Positions 3,949-7,077 of a stretch of DNA of 7,077 bases are shown here, piece after piece (position 1 is the first letter of the stretch; each line of letters opens with the position of its first letter). A program made the position numbers and the translations under genes. Source of the stretch: Cyanothece sp. UBA12306 (GTDB taxonomy: Bacteria; Cyanobacteriota; Cyanobacteriia; Cyanobacteriales; Microcystaceae); the NCBI GenBank assembly GCA_003448685.1, contig DLXW01000050.1:1-7077 (forward strand). The letters run 5' to 3'. The notes under the pieces were generated by a model, which was not told the origin of the DNA, ran no database searches, and was given only the letters and a program-made list of their open reading frames with translations.

Positions 3949-5404
3949 GAATGAAGAAAAAACGACCTGGGAGAAAGTTCTTCAGGAGTTCCGACGCATT
4001 TGGGGTTATAAAGATTTTAGACCCCCTCAAGGAGAAATTATACGCTGTCTGTTGGCTTCTCAGGATGCTTTGATTGTGATGCCAACAGGTGGAGGAAAAT
4101 CTATCTGTTTCCAACTTCCCGCTTTACTGCAACAGGGGTTAACTTTAGTAGTATCTCCCTTAGTTGCCTTGATGGAAAATCAAGTTAGAGAACTTCAACA
4201 AAACAATCTACCTGCCGCCTTACTTCATAATGAAATACCCAGAAATCAACGAAAAAATACTTTAAAAGCAGTTCAAAACCAACAAATAAAATTACTTTAT
4301 CTATCTCCAGAAACCTTATTAAGTATGCCAGTATGGCAAGTTTTAAGTGATCCTAAATTAATCATTGATGGACTTATTTTAGATGAAGCTCATTGTTTAG
4401 TTCAATGGGGAGAAACCTTCCGTCCTGCTTATCGACGTTTAGGAATAGTACGAAAAGAATTATTAAAGCATAAACCCCCAGGAACAAAAATAGCGATCGC
4501 TGCTTTTACCGCAACAGCAAATCCCCAATCGCAACAAATAATTACCTCAGTTTTAAAACTAAAATACCCCCAACTATTTTGCCTAAGTCCTTATCGTTCT
4601 AATCTTAATCTTCAGGTCAAAATTGCTTGGACTCCTCGCTGTCGTCGTCATCTAATATTAAACTTTATAAAATCAAAAAAACAAGCATCAGGTTTAGTTT
4701 ATGTCCGTTCTCGTAAAGGGGCGGAAAAACTCAGTCAATGGTTTAATTCTTTACAATATAAAAACGCGCCTTATCATGCAGGATTAAGTTCTAAAGAACG
4801 GCGAGAGATCGAACAGAAATGGTTATTGGGAGAATTACAATTTGTAGTTTGTACATCAGCTTTTGGCATGGGAATCAATAAACCTGATGTACGCTGGGTG
4901 ATTCATTTTGAACCTCCATCTTTACTCTCAGAATACTTACAAGAAGTAGGAAGAGGGGGAAGGGATGGAAAACCAACAGATGCCTTAACTTTAATGAGTG
5001 AACCTACCGGATGGCTTGATCCTAGTGATAAACAAAGACAACAGTATTTTAAGCAAAAATTACATCAACAAAAACAACAAGCAAAAAAGTTACTGGAAAA
5101 TCTGCCTCAACAAGGAGCAATCACAACAATTTCTCAAGAATTTGCCCAAGGAGAAATCATTCTTTCCCTATTACATAGTCAAGATCAATTAGAGTGGCTA
5201 GATCCCTTTCATTATCGACTCAAATCAAGACAATTAACCATGAATAAAATAAAACCAAATAATAATCAATCATACTATTATTCTCAAATCAAACAATATT
5301 TAATCACCCGTAAATGTCGCTGGCAATTTTTACTCAAAAGTTTTGGCTTCAATCAAGAAGCCAAAGGCTTTAAGTGTGGACACTGTGATAATTGTTGTCG
5401 TTAG
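3947..5404 (+). CDS. recQ: RecQ-family ATP-dependent DNA helicase, cyanobacterial short form
   Basis: This 485-residue superfamily 2 helicase unwinds DNA 3' to 5' in recombination and fork repair. Visible motifs are motif 0 (FRPPQGE, Q28), Walker A (MPTGGGKS, K51), motif Ia (VVSPLVALMENQV), Walker B DEAH (146-149), the aromatic-rich loop (LVQWGETFRPAYRRLG), motif III (FTATA), motif V (TSAFGMGINKPDVRWVIHF) and motif VI (QEVGRGGRDG, R336 and R339). The zinc site is C457, C477, C480 and C483, at the very C-terminus (KCGHCDNCCR). E. coli RecQ (about 610 residues) has its winged-helix and HRDC domains after the zinc site; here nothing follows it. Instead about 115 residues separate motif VI from the zinc site. 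They include a segment (about 375-428) ending in ILSLLHSQDQLEWLDPFHYRL that looks like a small helical or winged-helix unit. The start is ATG 3947 with no Shine-Dalgarno sequence; the N-terminus fits the family. Confidence 0.95.
   Translation: MNEEKTTWEKVLQEFRRIWGYKDFRPPQGEIIRCLLASQDALIVMPTGGGKSICFQLPALLQQGLTLVVSPLVALMENQVRELQQNNLPAALLHNEIPRNQRKNTLKAVQNQQIKLLYLSPETLLSMPVWQVLSDPKLIIDGLILDEAHCLVQWGETFRPAYRRLGIVRKELLKHKPPGTKIAIAAFTATANPQSQQIITSVLKLKYPQLFCLSPYRSNLNLQVKIAWTPRCRRHLILNFIKSKKQASGLVYVRSRKGAEKLSQWFNSLQYKNAPYHAGLSSKERREIEQKWLLGELQFVVCTSAFGMGINKPDVRWVIHFEPPSLLSEYLQEVGRGGRDGKPTDALTLMSEPTGWLDPSDKQRQQYFKQKLHQQKQQAKKLLENLPQQGAITTISQEFAQGEIILSLLHSQDQLEWLDPFHYRLKSRQLTMNKIKPNNNQSYYYSQIKQYLITRKCRWQFLLKSFGFNQEAKGFKCGHCDNCCR
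4493..4500. repeat. HIP1 octamer GCGATCGC
   Basis: A perfect copy of the highly iterated palindrome of many cyanobacterial genomes lies within recQ. It supports a cyanobacterial source but is a single occurrence. Confidence 0.8.
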
Positions 5405-5411
5405 TTGTTAT

Positions 5412-5438
5412 CCCATATAACGACTCATTTATATAGGG
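5412..5438. terminator. Weak bidirectional hairpin between convergent recQ and GT87 genes
   Basis: CCCATATAA (5412-5420) pairs with TTATATAGGG (5429-5438), giving nine pairs and one bulged A around an eight-base loop. It starts eight bases after the recQ stop and lies between two converging genes. No clear T-run follows on the plus strand, so intrinsic termination is plausible but weak. Confidence 0.4.
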
Positions 5439-5466
5439 TCAGAACGGAGGCTTCTTTATATTCTCT

Positions 5467-6891
5467 TCACAAATCAGCTTTAAGTGGCAAGGAATATGGC
5501 TTAGTTTTCCAAATTGCCAAAATATTTTTAGGGTTGGTTAAATACATTATAATTAATAATCCAATTATTCTATGATAGCCAAAAGGAAATAAGTTAAATG
5601 CAGGAATACTTAACATTAAAAAGGTTCCGAGGCAAACTTGCCATGGTTTAGCATAGCCAATAGTAACAAATGCCCATAAAACGATAGGAATAGCAAGAAC
5701 ATAATGATGAGACCAAACCGATGGCGAAATCATTAAACTGAGGGCTAAGGCATCCATTGAGTGACCATATAATCTAAATTTTTCGCTTCTAAGGGTATTT
5801 ATTTCAGTCTTATTTACAGTCATCATTGAATAATAAACCTTTTCTCGCTGAGTAAACCGAACAATAAACCAAACAAAAATGGCAAAACTTACGACATAAA
5901 CAGATATATCTACCAGAGATTCCGAAATTCCTACTAACTTAAAAACATTGTAGATAATGCTATGTAAGCTATTATTATTAAAAGAAATCTTTTTGGGAAA
6001 ATCTCTAAAATACTCAAAAAAATACAGCCATAAATTCCAGTTTTTTCCGAAATTTGTCTGGATATAAACAATTCCTAAACAGCTAACTATTGTTCCTATA
6101 ATAGCCAATCGTTTTTTTAGAACTCCAAAAGCTAGTAATAAAATCACTGGATAAATTTTGATGTTAATACCTAAACTAATGGCTAATCCACTACAGATTG
6201 GATGACTGTCAACTAAAACAATAGCTACCAGATATAAAATTAACATCCACAAGTTTACTTGACCATTTTTAAGGGTTATTATCAAGGGATAATTAATGAA
6301 AAATATTATAGTAACTAGCAAAGAACTGTAATACTTATTATTACACAGATTATCAACCATTTTGTAGCATAATAAGTACGCTATAATAATCAGAAAAAAT
6401 TGGGTAGTATGATACAGGTAAAATACTATAAACCATCCGACCACTGTTATATCTCTTGATATTATAGAAAAACCCTTCTCAATCAAGTTATAGACTGTAG
6501 CCATAATTTGTGCCGTTAAGGGAGGATATAAGTAAGGGGGTCTAGTGATATAGGGATTAGTTCCTTCTAAAATTGCTTTTGCTGCATTTTCATAAGCAAA
6601 ATAGTCATAAGTTCTTTCTGAGTATTCAAGAATAAGAAATAAAAAATAAACACTTAATAAAAGTGGTAATAAAATTGGTATTATTTGATTTAAAGATTTG
6701 GGTTTAAGCTTCTTAAATTCAAAATATGCAATAACTATAACTAAGACAGAAATACAGAATCCAAACAATGAGAACGGCTGCTTAAAAAATGCCGTATTTG
6801 GTTCTATAAATGGTGAGTTTAAACTCCAAAGAAAAAGGGGTAGAAAAATAGTAAATAACCCTAAAAATGGATAAACATATCGTTGATTCAT
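5467..6891 (-). CDS. GT87-type (DUF2029) membrane glycosyltransferase
   Basis: This 474-residue polytopic protein has about 11-12 predicted membrane helices, the first at residues 5-23. Its motifs fit the GT-C fold family GT87. The first outer loop has D96 in TYDYFAYENAAKAILEGTNPY followed by YPP (122-124). NGQVN lies at 209-213, GINIKIYPV (with K245 and P248) at 241-249, NNSL at 306-309 and SPSVWSHHYVLAIP at 389-402. Known GT87 members transfer mannose or related sugars from a polyprenyl-phosphate donor on the outer face of the cytoplasmic membrane. Donor and acceptor here are unknown. A polar stretch at about 348-378 (REKVYYSMMTVNKTEINTLR) is a larger loop than usual. The start ATG at 6891 has AAGGA five bases upstream. 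No other sugar-pathway gene is nearby, so it appears to be an isolated glycosyltransferase. The family call is fairly confident. Confidence 0.83.
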   Translation of the reverse strand: MNQRYVYPFLGLFTIFLPLFLWSLNSPFIEPNTAFFKQPFSLFGFCISVLVIVIAYFEFKKLKPKSLNQIIPILLPLLLSVYFLFLILEYSERTYDYFAYENAAKAILEGTNPYITRPPYLYPPLTAQIMATVYNLIEKGFSIISRDITVVGWFIVFYLYHTTQFFLIIIAYLLCYKMVDNLCNNKYYSSLLVTIIFFINYPLIITLKNGQVNLWMLILYLVAIVLVDSHPICSGLAISLGINIKIYPVILLLAFGVLKKRLAIIGTIVSCLGIVYIQTNFGKNWNLWLYFFEYFRDFPKKISFNNNSLHSIIYNVFKLVGISESLVDISVYVVSFAIFVWFIVRFTQREKVYYSMMTVNKTEINTLRSEKFRLYGHSMDALALSLMISPSVWSHHYVLAIPIVLWAFVTIGYAKPWQVCLGTFLMLSIPAFNLFPFGYHRIIGLLIIMYLTNPKNILAIWKTKPYSLPLKADL

Positions 6892-6896
6892 AACAA

Positions 6897-6901
6897 TCCT
6901 T
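6897..6901 (-). promoter_or_regulatory. Ribosome binding site of the GT87 gene
   Basis: AAGGA on the minus strand lies five bases before the ATG at 6891 and supports that start over internal methionines. The upstream bases to 7034 contain no clear promoter; TATACT near 6969 is only a weak -10 candidate. Confidence 0.6.
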
Positions 6902-7034
6902 TGGATTTAACCTATTTTAACGTAAAATATTTCTGGTTCCAACGCTTTCTGTTGAAGTATTAACCTAGTATAACTTTGTGAAAACGGCGATCACATTTTA
7001 GCTCTTAGATCAATTAGCAAATTCCATAATTTTC

Positions 7035-7076
7035 TCAATAGCGTTCAAGTAAAACCTTTACTTCTTGCTCTAATTC
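7035..7076 (-). CDS. Possible C-terminal tail of a gene extending beyond the window
   Basis: Read on the minus strand from the window edge, an open frame encodes ELEQEVKVLLERY and then stops at TGA (7037-7035). The composition suits the end of a charged helix. Thirteen residues are too few to name a family, and the frame may be chance. If real, this gene would lie upstream of the GT87 gene on the same strand, about 143 bases away. Confidence 0.35.
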   Translation of the reverse strand, partial: ELEQEVKVLLERY

Positions 7077-7077
7077 T

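Noticed and set aside
4998..5192. Plus-strand open frame inside recQ in another phase
   Set aside because: It is low-complexity, Lys/Asn-rich and overlaps the recQ coding sequence; it is best read as a shadow.

Overview
The window is AT-rich bacterial chromosome, most likely from a cyanobacterium of the unicellular Crocosphaera/Cyanothece type. Four things point there: a stand-alone PCP-reductase domain gene of the chlorophyll-biosynthesis type, a RecQ of cyanobacterial style with a perfect HIP1 octamer (GCGATCGC) inside it, a Uma2-family gene with an RQRAE-type heptad tail, and weak or absent Shine-Dalgarno sites at several genes. The genus is inference.

Layout. Positions 2-196 (+) are the 3' end of a Uma2/DUF820-type gene whose reading frame carries an apparent premature stop. 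Facing it on the minus strand are four genes, read from high to low coordinate: a cupin protein (2905-2432), a CocE/NonD-type S15 hydrolase (2400-778), and a HicA toxin-like (733-479) and HicB antitoxin-like (482-252) pair with a 4-base overlap. Upstream of these lies a small PCP-reductase-domain gene (3235-3050, minus), separated from the cupin gene by a 26-base perfect palindrome and a 13-base direct repeat. A divergent intergenic region (3236-3550) holds several inverted repeats. It is followed on the plus strand by a two-helix membrane protein (3551-3751) and a RecQ-family helicase (3947-5404). A GT87-type membrane glycosyltransferase (6891-5467, minus) converges on recQ. The last bases hold what may be the C-terminal tail of another minus-strand gene.

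How the genes fit together. The cupin and S15 hydrolase look like a two-gene operon acting on a small molecule, but the substrate cannot be read from the sequence. HicA/HicB form a translationally coupled toxin-antitoxin-like pair. Its HicB lacks the usual C-terminal DNA-binding domain, and its best promoter predicts a leaderless transcript. The other genes look like independent units. I do not see a clearly new multi-gene system. The observations most worth checking are the truncated HicB and its promoter, the region between the helicase core and the zinc site of RecQ, the cupin-hydrolase pair, and the dyads in the intergenic regions.
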